Below are positions 8,621 through 13,963 of a stretch of DNA of 13,963 nucleotides, piece by piece. Position numbers and translations under genes: made by a program. Where the stretch lies: positions 1 to 13,963 of the forward strand of contig JAFSWA010000053.1 in the NCBI GenBank assembly GCA_017444705.1, written 5' to 3'. This stretch comes from a bacterium (lineage in GTDB: Bacteria; Cyanobacteriota; Vampirovibrionia; Gastranaerophilales; Gastranaerophilaceae). The notes below the pieces were generated by a model. The model saw only the letters and a list, made by a program, of their open reading frames with translations. It was not told where the DNA came from and made no database searches. Each line of letters begins with the position of its first letter. The first letter of the stretch is position 1.

Positions 8621-9275
8621 TCATGAGCATCATTGCCATTGTCTTTCAGAAAATAATGAGAGAAAAACACTTATAATAATTATTATTACAATTGTAACTA
8701 TGGCGGCTGAAATAGCTTTCGGTTATATTACAAAATCAATGGCACTCTTGGCTGACGGATATCATATGGGAACACATACTTTGGCATTGGGTTTAACCTA
8801 TATAGCTTATATTCTTGCAAGAAAATTTCAAAATTCCGATTTATTTATAAACGGAACCGAAAAAATAGGAGTGCTTGCAGGTTATACAAGTTCATTCTTT
8901 CTCGGTGCAACAGGTATTTGGATAATCATTGAAGCAATAATAAGATTTATAAATCCGCTAACAATAAATTTTGATGAAGCGGCATTAATTGCGACAATAG
9001 GATTAACAATTAATGTTATCTGTATATTTATAATGGAATTTAAAAATTCACACTGTAAAACCAACAAAGATTACAATTTTATGGCTGCATATTACCATAT
9101 TTTGGCCGATGCACTAACGTCAATTCTTGCGATAATTGCACTTTTGGCAGGAAAATTCTTCAATCTTACTTTTCTTGATCCAATTATTGGTATTATTGGC
9201 GGTATTTTAATTTTGAAGTGGGCATGGAATTTAATTAAAGATACCGCAAAAGTTTTAATTGATATAAAAAAATAA
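8613..9275 (+). CDS. DmeF-like cation diffusion facilitator (Co/Ni efflux), lacking the C-terminal domain
   Basis: This is a six-helix cation diffusion facilitator that exports divalent metal by proton antiport across the inner membrane. The TM2 motif LLADGYHMGTHTLALG and the TM5 stretch AAYYHILADALTSILAI are close to the DmeF cobalt/nickel subgroup as I recall it. The expected tetrahedral metal site is H51, H55, H162 and D166. The N-terminus is His/Cys-rich (NHEHHCHC), another likely metal-binding stretch. DmeF proteins are usually near 300 residues with a cytoplasmic C-terminal domain and a His-rich loop between TM4 and TM5; this one is 220 residues, ends right after TM6 (TAKVLIDIKK) and has a short loop, with no remnant of the missing part downstream. 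The start ATG 8613 has AAGGA upstream and overlaps the AsmA-like stop by 8 bases. Metal specificity is inferred. Confidence 0.8.
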   Translation: MSNHEHHCHCLSENNERKTLIIIIITIVTMAAEIAFGYITKSMALLADGYHMGTHTLALGLTYIAYILARKFQNSDLFINGTEKIGVLAGYTSSFFLGATGIWIIIEAIIRFINPLTINFDEAALIATIGLTINVICIFIMEFKNSHCKTNKDYNFMAAYYHILADALTSILAIIALLAGKFFNLTFLDPIIGIIGGILILKWAWNLIKDTAKVLIDIKK

Positions 9276-9286
9276 AGGATATATAT

Positions 9287-9709
9287 ATGAGAATAAACCA
9301 CATTTCAAACAATACTTCTTTCAACTCATTGAAAATTAATATTGATAAAAAAATGCTTAATTCACCAAAAATAAAAAAAGAACTTACACAAATCAAAAAA
9401 GTTTTTAAAGATAACGGATTCAGCAGAAAACGTAATGTTAATGTTATTCTGACTTATGAAAAAGGCAGCGGATTTTTCGGAATTATCGAAAGCAAAAAAC
9501 AAGGTGTTCCGAACAATCCTGATTTTAGATACCCGATTTCAACAACAAAAAAGGGAATTGAAGCTTTCGGTAAATGGTTGAAAGAATGGGATTACTCATA
9601 TAGTGCCGCCGGTATCAAAAGAATGCGGGAAATAAAAGAAAAAGCTCTTGAATTAATGCAGAATAAAAAAGAGAACTTACAACTTCTATCAAGATTGCAA
9701 ACTTACTAA
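9287..9709 (+). CDS. Hypothetical protein with SNNTSFNS-type N-terminus (140 aa)
   Basis: I do not recognise a domain. ATG 9287 is preceded by AAAGGA (9274-9279), which overlaps the stop codon of the transporter gene, so the two are in one operon with an 11-base gap. The protein is basic and soluble, with no signal peptide or membrane segment. The N-terminus (RINHISNNTSFNS) resembles an opening motif I recall from many Gastranaerophilales proteins. The middle has two beta-like strands (NVNVILTYEKGSGFFGIIES), a Pro-rich turn (VPNNPDFRYP), and then a long charged helical region to the end. Aromatic residues cluster in FGKWLKEWDYSY. The stop is followed by a new promoter, so it probably ends the transcription unit. 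Function unknown. Confidence 0.6.
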   Translation: MRINHISNNTSFNSLKINIDKKMLNSPKIKKELTQIKKVFKDNGFSRKRNVNVILTYEKGSGFFGIIESKKQGVPNNPDFRYPISTTKKGIEAFGKWLKEWDYSYSAAGIKRMREIKEKALELMQNKKENLQLLSRLQTY

Positions 9710-9715
9710 ATAAAT

Positions 9716-9744
9716 TTGCAAAAAAAACAAAAACATTGTAATAT
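9716..9744 (+). promoter_or_regulatory. Candidate sigma-70 promoter for the DUF1836-synthetase operon
   Basis: TTGCAA (9716-9721) and TAATAT (9739-9744) are separated by exactly 17 bases, with four of six consensus bases matched in each box. It lies in the 60-base gap after the 140-residue gene, and transcription would start near 9751, about 19 bases before ATG 9770. A chance match in AT-rich DNA cannot be excluded. Confidence 0.45.
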
Positions 9745-9769
9745 TTACTTATAGGGAATTAAAATAGTT

Positions 9770-10306
9770 ATGGATATACCGTTTATTCATTCAGAAATTG
9801 CAAAAAAATTAGCGAATTTTAAACTGCCAAGATATGATGAAATAGTATCATATCCCGTTGCGATGCGTCAGTTGATTGCGATTTTAGAAAATTATTTGAA
9901 TATTTTTAAAGATCCGTTTGAAGAAGAAAAGCCGCTAACCCCTTTTATGATTAATTCATATGTAAGAAAAAAGGTTATTGAGCCGCCTGAGGGCAAAGAC
10001 TATAACAAAAAACATATTATGTTCTTGATTGTAATAGGAATTTTAAAACAGGTTCTTTCAATTTCTGATATCGGCAAAATCTTAAAAATGGCAATAAACC
10101 AATATCCTCCGGAAACGGCATATAATTATTTTTGTAATGAAGTTGAAGGGGTTTTGAATGCCACTTTTGCTACACGCTCTTCTTTTAAAAATTCGCCAAA
10201 AGTCATTACCCCGCTTAATGAAAGTGTACATTCGGCAGTTATTGCGTTTGCAAACAAAATTTATGTTAAACAATACTTGTATTTTACCGAACAAGTATGT
10301 GTATAA
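9770..10306 (+). CDS. DUF1836 family protein, MerR-like helix-turn-helix regulator
   Basis: The core region TPFMINSYVRKKVIEPPEGK, followed by YNKKHIMFLIVIGILKQVLSISDIGKIL, has the arrangement of DUF1836 proteins: a MerR-like winged helix that reads as motif M-I-N-x-Y-V, basic pair, P-P, then a tyrosine and helix ending in a LKQVLSISDI-type stretch. Such proteins are thought to bind DNA, though no ligand is known. The N-terminal 50 residues are helical, and about 80 residues after the helix-turn-helix are also mostly helical and may sense a ligand or dimerise. The start ATG 9770 has AGGGA with a rather long spacing (about 13 bases). It is 16 bases upstream of the acyl-CoA/ACP synthetase gene, so it may control that operon. 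The family is fairly sure; the regulatory target is inferred. Confidence 0.75.
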   Translation: MDIPFIHSEIAKKLANFKLPRYDEIVSYPVAMRQLIAILENYLNIFKDPFEEEKPLTPFMINSYVRKKVIEPPEGKDYNKKHIMFLIVIGILKQVLSISDIGKILKMAINQYPPETAYNYFCNEVEGVLNATFATRSSFKNSPKVITPLNESVHSAVIAFANKIYVKQYLYFTEQVCV

Positions 10307-10322
10307 GATTAAGGAAGGCATT

Positions 10323-12281
10323 TTGAATACAAAAAAAGAACGATTAAGAAAAATAGCTATCAAAAGAGAGTATTTAAAATCAAGCAGAAGAATTAATAAA
10401 TTTTTAAGTAATAAAAGTTCTTTTAATGAATATTTTAAAGAAAAAATATCTGAATACCCCGATATGAGAGCGGTTACGGATACTTATAACAATGTATATT
10501 TAAGTTATGAAAATCTTGAATCCGGTATTTATAACTTAGCCTGTGCTTTGCAATCATATGGAATCAAAAAAAACGATTTTGTTTGTATATTTTCCGAAAA
10601 TAACGGTATTTGGGCTATGTGTGAACAAGCGGTAATGACATGTGCGGCAATTCCGACCCTGAGAGGTTCAAAAGCCCCAGCCGAAGAACTTAATTATATA
10701 ATTAACCATTGCGAAGCAAAAGGTCTTATATTAGAAAATGAAAAAGTTTTGAAAAATCTTAAACCGTATTTAAACAATAAAAAACTGGATTTTATTGTAG
10801 TAATGTATAAAAAGAATAAAATTGATTTTTCCGATATAAAATGTCCGATTTATTATTTAGAAGATATTATTTACGGGAATGTAAATCATGAATTTAAAAA
10901 ACCTGAACAAAGTCTTGACGATGTTGCCGTTATGCTCTATACATCAGGTACAACAGGATACCCGAAAGGAGTTCTTTTAACACATAAAAATTTATTGAGT
11001 CAAATACCCTCAATAATAAAAGGGTTTATGTCAAAAGCCGGAGAAAATACCCTACAAATTTTACCCGTATGGCATGCATATGAACATACAACACAGCTAT
11101 ACTATTTCATTTCAGGTTGCCATCTGCACTTTACAAATTTAAGCGGACTTAAAAATGACCTTGCAAAATATAAAATTGATACGTTTATGTCGGTACCGAG
11201 AATATGGGAAGCGGTAAGACTCGGTATTTTCCAAAAGTTAAAACAAACCTCGCCTTTGATATATAAAATCTTTGATTTTGCTGTTAAACTAAGTATTTAT
11301 TATAAAATTCATAAAATGTATTCAGAGAGAAGAATTACAAATAAAAAAAACGGATATCATATATGGACATCTTTATACCATAGGTTCGTAAGAAGTTTTT
11401 TAAAACCGTTTCATGTACTTTTTTCAAACATCTTATACAAAAAAATTAAAAATGCGGCAGGGATTAATTTCAGAGCATCAATTTCCGGCGGCGGAGCTTT
11501 ATCAATGAGAGATCAATTATTTTACGATGCAATAGGAGTAAACCTCAGAGAAGGCTACGGATTAACGGAAACTTCACCTGTTTTAACTTTACGAAATGTA
11601 TCTGAACCAAATTTCCTCGGCTGTTGCGGAAAACCTTTTATGGGAACAAAAATAAAAATTGTTGATATTGAAACAAAAAAAGAACTCGGAATCTTTAAAA
11701 AAGGGCTTGTTTATATTAAGGGTTTTCAAATAATGAAAGGTTACTATAAAGATGAAAAGGCAACAAAAGAAGTTATAAATGATGACGGCTGGTTTAATAC
11801 AGGTGATATTGGCTGGTTGACCGCCGATAATAATCTCGTATTAATAGGCAGAGAAAAAGAAACCATTGTTCTTTCAAACGGAGAGAATGTCGAACCATTA
11901 CCTATTGAAGAAGCATGCCTTGAAAGTCCTTATATAGAACAAATTATGCTTGTCGGACAGGACAAATCTTCAATAGGAGCACTTATTGTTCCGTCGGAGG
12001 ATGCACTCAAAAAATGCGGGCTTTTGGCACAAAAACTGAAATCGGGGTCAAATCTCACTATTTCAGACCAATCACTTAGAGAACTGATTAAAAAAGAAAT
12101 TTCTATATATATTAATAAAAAGAAGAATTTAAAATCCTTTGAAAAAATTAACAAATTTGAAATTTTAAATGACGGCTTTTCAACAGAAAATGGGCTTATG
12201 AGTCAAACAGCTAAGATGAAACGCAACACAATATCCGAAAAATATGAAAAGCCTATTTCAAATATGTACGAACAAAAATAA
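10323..12281 (+). CDS. Long-chain acyl-CoA / acyl-ACP synthetase (AMP-dependent), TTG start
   Basis: This is an adenylate-forming enzyme that activates long-chain fatty acids with ATP and passes them to CoA or acyl carrier protein. From the TTG start the protein has 652 residues. Motifs seen are YTSGTTGYPKG (206-216, ATP-binding loop), YGLTETSP (412-419), DGWFNTGD (488-495) and, near the end, SQTAKMKR with the likely catalytic Lys at 631 or 633. The stretch TIVLSNGENVEPLPIEEACL and the following QIMLVGQDKSSIGALIVP stretch resemble cyanobacterial acyl-ACP synthetases (Slr1609 type), which recycle free fatty acids. The frame is open back to an ATG at 10158, but that part overlaps the DUF1836 gene in another frame. 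TTG 10323 is chosen because AAGGAAGG (10311-10318) sits 4 bases before it. CoA versus ACP use cannot be told from the sequence. Confidence 0.9.
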   Translation: MNTKKERLRKIAIKREYLKSSRRINKFLSNKSSFNEYFKEKISEYPDMRAVTDTYNNVYLSYENLESGIYNLACALQSYGIKKNDFVCIFSENNGIWAMCEQAVMTCAAIPTLRGSKAPAEELNYIINHCEAKGLILENEKVLKNLKPYLNNKKLDFIVVMYKKNKIDFSDIKCPIYYLEDIIYGNVNHEFKKPEQSLDDVAVMLYTSGTTGYPKGVLLTHKNLLSQIPSIIKGFMSKAGENTLQILPVWHAYEHTTQLYYFISGCHLHFTNLSGLKNDLAKYKIDTFMSVPRIWEAVRLGIFQKLKQTSPLIYKIFDFAVKLSIYYKIHKMYSERRITNKKNGYHIWTSLYHRFVRSFLKPFHVLFSNILYKKIKNAAGINFRASISGGGALSMRDQLFYDAIGVNLREGYGLTETSPVLTLRNVSEPNFLGCCGKPFMGTKIKIVDIETKKELGIFKKGLVYIKGFQIMKGYYKDEKATKEVINDDGWFNTGDIGWLTADNNLVLIGREKETIVLSNGENVEPLPIEEACLESPYIEQIMLVGQDKSSIGALIVPSEDALKKCGLLAQKLKSGSNLTISDQSLRELIKKEISIYINKKKNLKSFEKINKFEILNDGFSTENGLMSQTAKMKRNTISEKYEKPISNMYEQK

Positions 12282-12288
12282 ACCGCAA

Positions 12289-12522
12289 TTATTCTTCTTT
12301 TTGTGCAATTTGCTCACATTGATTAGTTATTTTATTATACACAAGCCCTTTTAATTTGCAATAACTGCTCATTGTTTCAACTACATTTTTTTCGGTATCA
12401 ATATTTGCTTCATTAGTTTTTAAAGACATGTTCTTGCCCATCCAATTCAAAGTCGTCACAGCAATTAGTGATATTAAGACCAAAATTAATGCATATTCAA
12501 CCAAACTTTGTGCTTTTTTCAT
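12289..12522 (-). CDS. Flp-like (type IVb) pilin or pseudopilin, 77 aa
   Basis: The N-terminus KKAQSLVEYALILVLISLIA has the Flp/Tad pilin signature: a short basic leader, cleavage expected before Gln (A-QSLVEY), Glu at mature position 5, Tyr at 6, then a hydrophobic helix of about 20 residues. Prepilin peptidase normally prefers Gly before the cleavage site, whereas here it is Ala. The short soluble tail has two cysteines (in SSYCKLKG and TNQCEQIA) that could form a disulphide. An upstream in-frame ATG exists at 12552, but it lies within the promoter -10 region, so ATG 12522, with GAGG just before it, is chosen. No other tad/pil gene is in the window. It converges on the acyl synthetase with only 7 bases between the stop codons. 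Confidence 0.7.
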   Translation of the reverse strand: MKKAQSLVEYALILVLISLIAVTTLNWMGKNMSLKTNEANIDTEKNVVETMSSYCKLKGLVYNKITNQCEQIAQKEE

Positions 12523-12540
12523 AATTCCTCGCTTGAAATA

Positions 12541-12569
12541 ATTATACCCCAATTTAAAGTAAATTTCAA
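12541..12569 (-). promoter_or_regulatory. Strong sigma-70 promoter for the pilin gene
   Basis: On the minus strand TTGAAA (12569-12564) and a perfect TATAAT (12546-12541) are separated by 17 bases. Transcription would begin around 12534, giving a leader of about 12 bases that contains the GAGG ribosome-binding site of the pilin. This is the clearest promoter in the window and shows that the pilin gene has its own transcript. Confidence 0.8.
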
Positions 12570-12579
12570 TGTAATACTT

Positions 12580-13044
12580 TTATTTAGTGTATTTATCAAA
12601 TGCCTGAACTTTTGTTTCCATCATTTCTTCAATAATTTTCCATTTTCCTGAGGCATCGGAAACAACAAAATAAGCATTTAGCTTGTATGTTTCACCGATT
12701 GGCTGCCTTAGACATGAAATTTTATAACCGTTAGAGGTTTTTGTTGCAACTCTTTTTGTATAATAATTTTTGTATTTTCTTACTTTTGCAGTTGCTGCTC
12801 CGATTTTCATTTGATAAGCATAATCTTTCATCGCAAAAGTTGCCGTACCTTTTGTCCCGTCTTTTCTGACAACAACTCTTATAATTTTTGCATTCGGCGA
12901 ATAATAATCAAGCAAATTGTTGCTATAATTATTAGCAGCATTAACATATGAATCAAAAAATTTCAATGCGTCCGCCTGTGTTCCTGCAAAAACAGGCATT
13001 GAAAACAACAATGTAATTATTAAGGGAAATATTACTTTTTTCAT
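12580..13044 (-). CDS. Secreted NTF2-like (SnoaL-type) protein, 154 aa
   Basis: A signal peptide is clear: MKK, a hydrophobic core (about 4-16) and V-F-A at 18-20, with cleavage expected after A20. The mature part begins ADALKFFDSYVNAANNY and continues LDYYSPNAKIIRVV, the helix-then-strand order of NTF2/SnoaL-like folds. Later strands such as YKISCLRQPIG and AYFVVSDASGKWKIIEE fit the curved sheet. Such folds serve as enzymes or binding modules, and the sequence does not say which. One Cys is visible and it lies in the mature domain. ATG 13044 has AAGGAG upstream. The gene lies between the rpoC terminator and the pilin gene on the same strand, but each neighbour seems to be a separate transcription unit. 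The fold assignment is moderate and the function unknown. Confidence 0.55.
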   Translation of the reverse strand: MKKVIFPLIITLLFSMPVFAGTQADALKFFDSYVNAANNYSNNLLDYYSPNAKIIRVVVRKDGTKGTATFAMKDYAYQMKIGAATAKVRKYKNYYTKRVATKTSNGYKISCLRQPIGETYKLNAYFVVSDASGKWKIIEEMMETKVQAFDKYTK

Positions 13045-13060
13045 TTAACTCTCCTTGGAC

Positions 13061-13080
13061 TTATAAAAAACAGTTTATAA
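13061..13080. repeat. Short AT inverted repeat upstream of the NTF2-like gene
   Basis: TTATAAA (13061-13067) and TTTATAA (13074-13080) form a perfect 7-bp dyad with a 6-base spacer. It lies between the rpoC terminator and the ribosome-binding site of the secreted protein gene. It could be an operator, part of that gene's promoter (TATAAG is on the minus strand here), or just chance AT symmetry. Confidence 0.3.
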
Positions 13081-13083
13081 TAA

Positions 13084-13109
13084 AGCGTCCGATTTTTCAA
13101 TCGGACGCT
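13084..13109 (-). terminator. Intrinsic terminator after rpoC
   Basis: AGCGTCCGATT (13084-13094) and AATCGGACGCT (13099-13109) form a perfect 11-bp stem with a 4-base loop. In the rpoC transcript the loop reads GAAA and the stem is followed by a U-rich stretch (TTATTATAAA). It starts four bases after the rpoC stop codon. It is by far the most stable hairpin in the window. Confidence 0.9.
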
Positions 13110-13113
13110 CAAA

Positions 13114-13963
13114 CTATTCATCTATCATCAGGTCAGGCGAGCCGAACATACCCTCAATTTCCTCCAATATGGCAGAGGGTTTTCTTTGAACATGCTTTGC
13201 CGCTGCTCTTTTCTGAGCTTCCCTGTCTTTTTCTTCACTCGCATTTGTTAAGTGGTAGAAACCTGTACCTGCCGGTATCAAACGACCGATAATTACGTTT
13301 TCTTTTAAACCTCTTAACATATCCCGTTTGCCTTCAACCGCAGCTTCCGTCAAAATTCTTGTTGTTTCTTGGAAAGATGCTGCCGAAATGAAACTTTCAG
13401 TATTCAAAGATGCCTTCGTAATACCCAAAAGAACAGCTTCGCATGTTGCGGGAGTACCTCCTGCCTCAACAGTCTTTTTATTTTCAGCTTCAAATTCTTT
13501 CTTTTCCAATAATTCGCCCGGAAGTAATTTTGTATCGCCCGATTCAACAACTTTAACTTTCTTTGTCATCTGACGAACAATAATTTCTACGTGCTTATCG
13601 GAAATTTCAACACCTTGTGAACGGTAAACTCTCTGAACTTCATCAACAAGATATTGTTGAGCCGCTTCAGCACCATTTAATCTTATTACATCATGCGGAT
13701 TCAAAGGACCGCTTGTCAACGGCTGACCGATTTTTATTTTCTGCTTATCTTGAACAATAATACTTGCATCGATAGGATATTTAATTTCAATTCTGCTTCC
13801 GTCATCTGTAACAAGGTACAATCTCGGAACTTCGTCTTCAATTTCGATTTCTGCAACACCTTCAACTTCAGCCACGATAGCAGAGTCTTTTGGTTTTCTT
13901 GTTTCAAGAAGTTCTTCAACCCTAGGCAAACCTTGAACGATATCGCCTGTTTTTTGTCTTTCA
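13114..13963 (-). CDS. rpoC: DNA-directed RNA polymerase beta' subunit, C-terminal part (5' end outside window)
   Basis: This is the C-terminal region of the largest RNA polymerase subunit, essential for transcription. The frame is open to the right edge and reads RQKTGDIVQGLPRVEELLE, the conserved segment after the trigger-loop area. Further conserved blocks are VQRVYRSQGVEISDKHVEII, LLGITKASLNTESFISAASF and ENVIIGRLIPAGTGFYHLTN, in the expected order. About 283 codons are present. It ends with a short acidic tail (LEEIEGMFGSPDLMIDE) and TAG, followed by a strong terminator, so it closes its operon. In cyanobacteria this region is encoded by a split gene, rpoC2; the window does not reach far enough to show whether the gene here is split. 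The identity is certain; the exact gene name depends on the part outside the window. Confidence 0.97.
   Translation of the reverse strand, partial: ERQKTGDIVQGLPRVEELLETRKPKDSAIVAEVEGVAEIEIEDEVPRLYLVTDDGSRIEIKYPIDASIIVQDKQKIKIGQPLTSGPLNPHDVIRLNGAEAAQQYLVDEVQRVYRSQGVEISDKHVEIIVRQMTKKVKVVESGDTKLLPGELLEKKEFEAENKKTVEAGGTPATCEAVLLGITKASLNTESFISAASFQETTRILTEAAVEGKRDMLRGLKENVIIGRLIPAGTGFYHLTNASEEKDREAQKRAAAKHVQRKPSAILEEIEGMFGSPDLMIDE

Noticed and set aside
10082..10363. A 93-codon minus-strand open frame across the DUF1836-synthetase junction
   Set aside because: It is antisense to two well-supported genes and their ribosome-binding site, with no ribosome-binding site of its own worth noting.
12523..12552. 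A longer pilin starting at ATG 12552
   Set aside because: That ATG lies upstream of the expected transcription start and beside the -10 box, while ATG 12522 has a clear ribosome-binding site and gives a normal short prepilin leader.
13328..13573. An 81-codon plus-strand open frame within rpoC
   Set aside because: It is antisense to one of the most conserved parts of rpoC and is explained by codon constraints on the other strand.

Overview
The window is AT-rich DNA (roughly one third G+C by eye) with tightly packed bacterial genes. No single gene fixes the taxon, but several signs point to a non-photosynthetic relative of cyanobacteria, such as the gut Gastranaerophilales/Melainabacteria. The acyl-activating enzyme resembles the cyanobacterial acyl-ACP synthetase type, long AsmA-like proteins imply a two-membrane envelope, and a 140-residue protein opens with an SNNTSFNS-type N-terminus that I associate with that group. 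This assignment is an inference at about 0.6 confidence.

Layout, left to right. A plus-strand AsmA-like gene enters from the left edge (3-1325) and converges on a minus-strand pair, mutS plus a 61-residue unknown (1397-4195). Divergent from mutS is a plus-strand run. It holds a membrane-anchored 207-residue unknown, a second and complete AsmA-like gene (4922-8620), a DmeF-like metal efflux transporter that overlaps it by 8 bases, and a 140-residue unknown. A new promoter near 9716-9744 then leads into a DUF1836 MerR-like regulator and, 16 bases later, a long-chain acyl-CoA/acyl-ACP synthetase that starts at TTG 10323. That operon converges, with only 7 bases between stop codons, on three minus-strand units: a Flp-like pilin with its own strong promoter, a secreted NTF2-like protein, and the 3' end of rpoC closed by a clear intrinsic terminator.

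Functional themes. The two AsmA-like proteins share their C-terminal region and flank mutS, which suggests an old tandem pair of envelope (probably lipid-handling) proteins. The DUF1836-synthetase pair looks like a regulator with a fatty-acid recycling enzyme. MutS (mismatch repair) and RpoC (transcription) are housekeeping genes. I see no CRISPR array, insertion sequence, integrase, tRNA or rRNA, and no phage or defence module. I did not find a convincing undescribed multi-gene system. The points most worth a second look are the AsmA pair around mutS, the ribosome-binding site caught in a hairpin before the second AsmA gene, the metal transporter lacking its C-terminal domain, and the regulator-synthetase pair.
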